Positions 5,779 to 5,779 of a stretch of DNA of 5,779 nt are shown piece after piece. This DNA comes from an uncultured Bacteroidales bacterium. GTDB lineage: Bacteria > Bacteroidota > Bacteroidia > Bacteroidales > UBA932. The position numbers were made by a program, and so were the translations under genes. Under the pieces are notes generated by a model. That model was not told where the DNA came from. It worked only from the letters and a program-made list of their open reading frames with translations, and did no database searches. Positions within the stretch are counted from its first letter, which is position 1. Each line of letters starts with the position of its first letter. Where the stretch lies: contig CABTXO010000127.1 of assembly GCA_902488725.1 (NCBI GenBank), positions 1-5,779 of the forward strand. Reading direction: 5' to 3'.

Positions 5779-5779
5779 C

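Overview
The window looks like chromosomal DNA from a moderately GC-rich member of the Bacteroidetes, probably order Bacteroidales. Three things point that way: promoter -7 elements of the TAnnTTTG type upstream of two divergent genes, a fused FeoA-FeoB iron transporter, and a hemerythrin-LuxR regulator and a DUF1015 protein of the kind I remember from that phylum. The taxonomic call is inference from features, not a search. There is no phage, plasmid, transposase, CRISPR or RNA-gene signal.

Layout from left to right: (1) the 3' end of a C1-family aminopeptidase (bleomycin hydrolase / PepC type) on the + strand, cut by the window edge; (2) a convergent small glutaredoxin-like protein on the - strand; (3) an AT-rich divergent promoter region of about 100 bp, with a good -7 element for each direction and an inverted repeat around the glutaredoxin one; (4) a long FeoA-FeoB fusion (ferrous iron importer, 828 aa) on the + strand, with a small in-frame tandem repeat in a loop near its C-terminus; (5) a 189-bp convergent spacer with overlapping, mutually exclusive hairpins; (6) on the - strand, a two-gene unit of a DUF1015 protein followed 7 nt later by a hemerythrin-domain protein with a C-terminal LuxR-type DNA-binding domain; (7) upstream of DUF1015, at the right edge, a roughly 106-bp palindromic element with long outer arms and three inner hairpins, resembling a REP/MITE-like extragenic element.

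The theme that joins the central genes is iron and redox: ferrous iron uptake (FeoAB), a thiol-disulfide protein (glutaredoxin-like) sharing its promoter region, and a predicted diiron sensor-regulator encoded convergently to feoAB. All six expected diiron ligands are visible in the regulator. That it controls feoAB or the glutaredoxin is a hypothesis only. It is the most interesting part of the window: a one-component transcription factor that would read oxygen, nitric oxide, peroxide or iron status through a hemerythrin-like centre.
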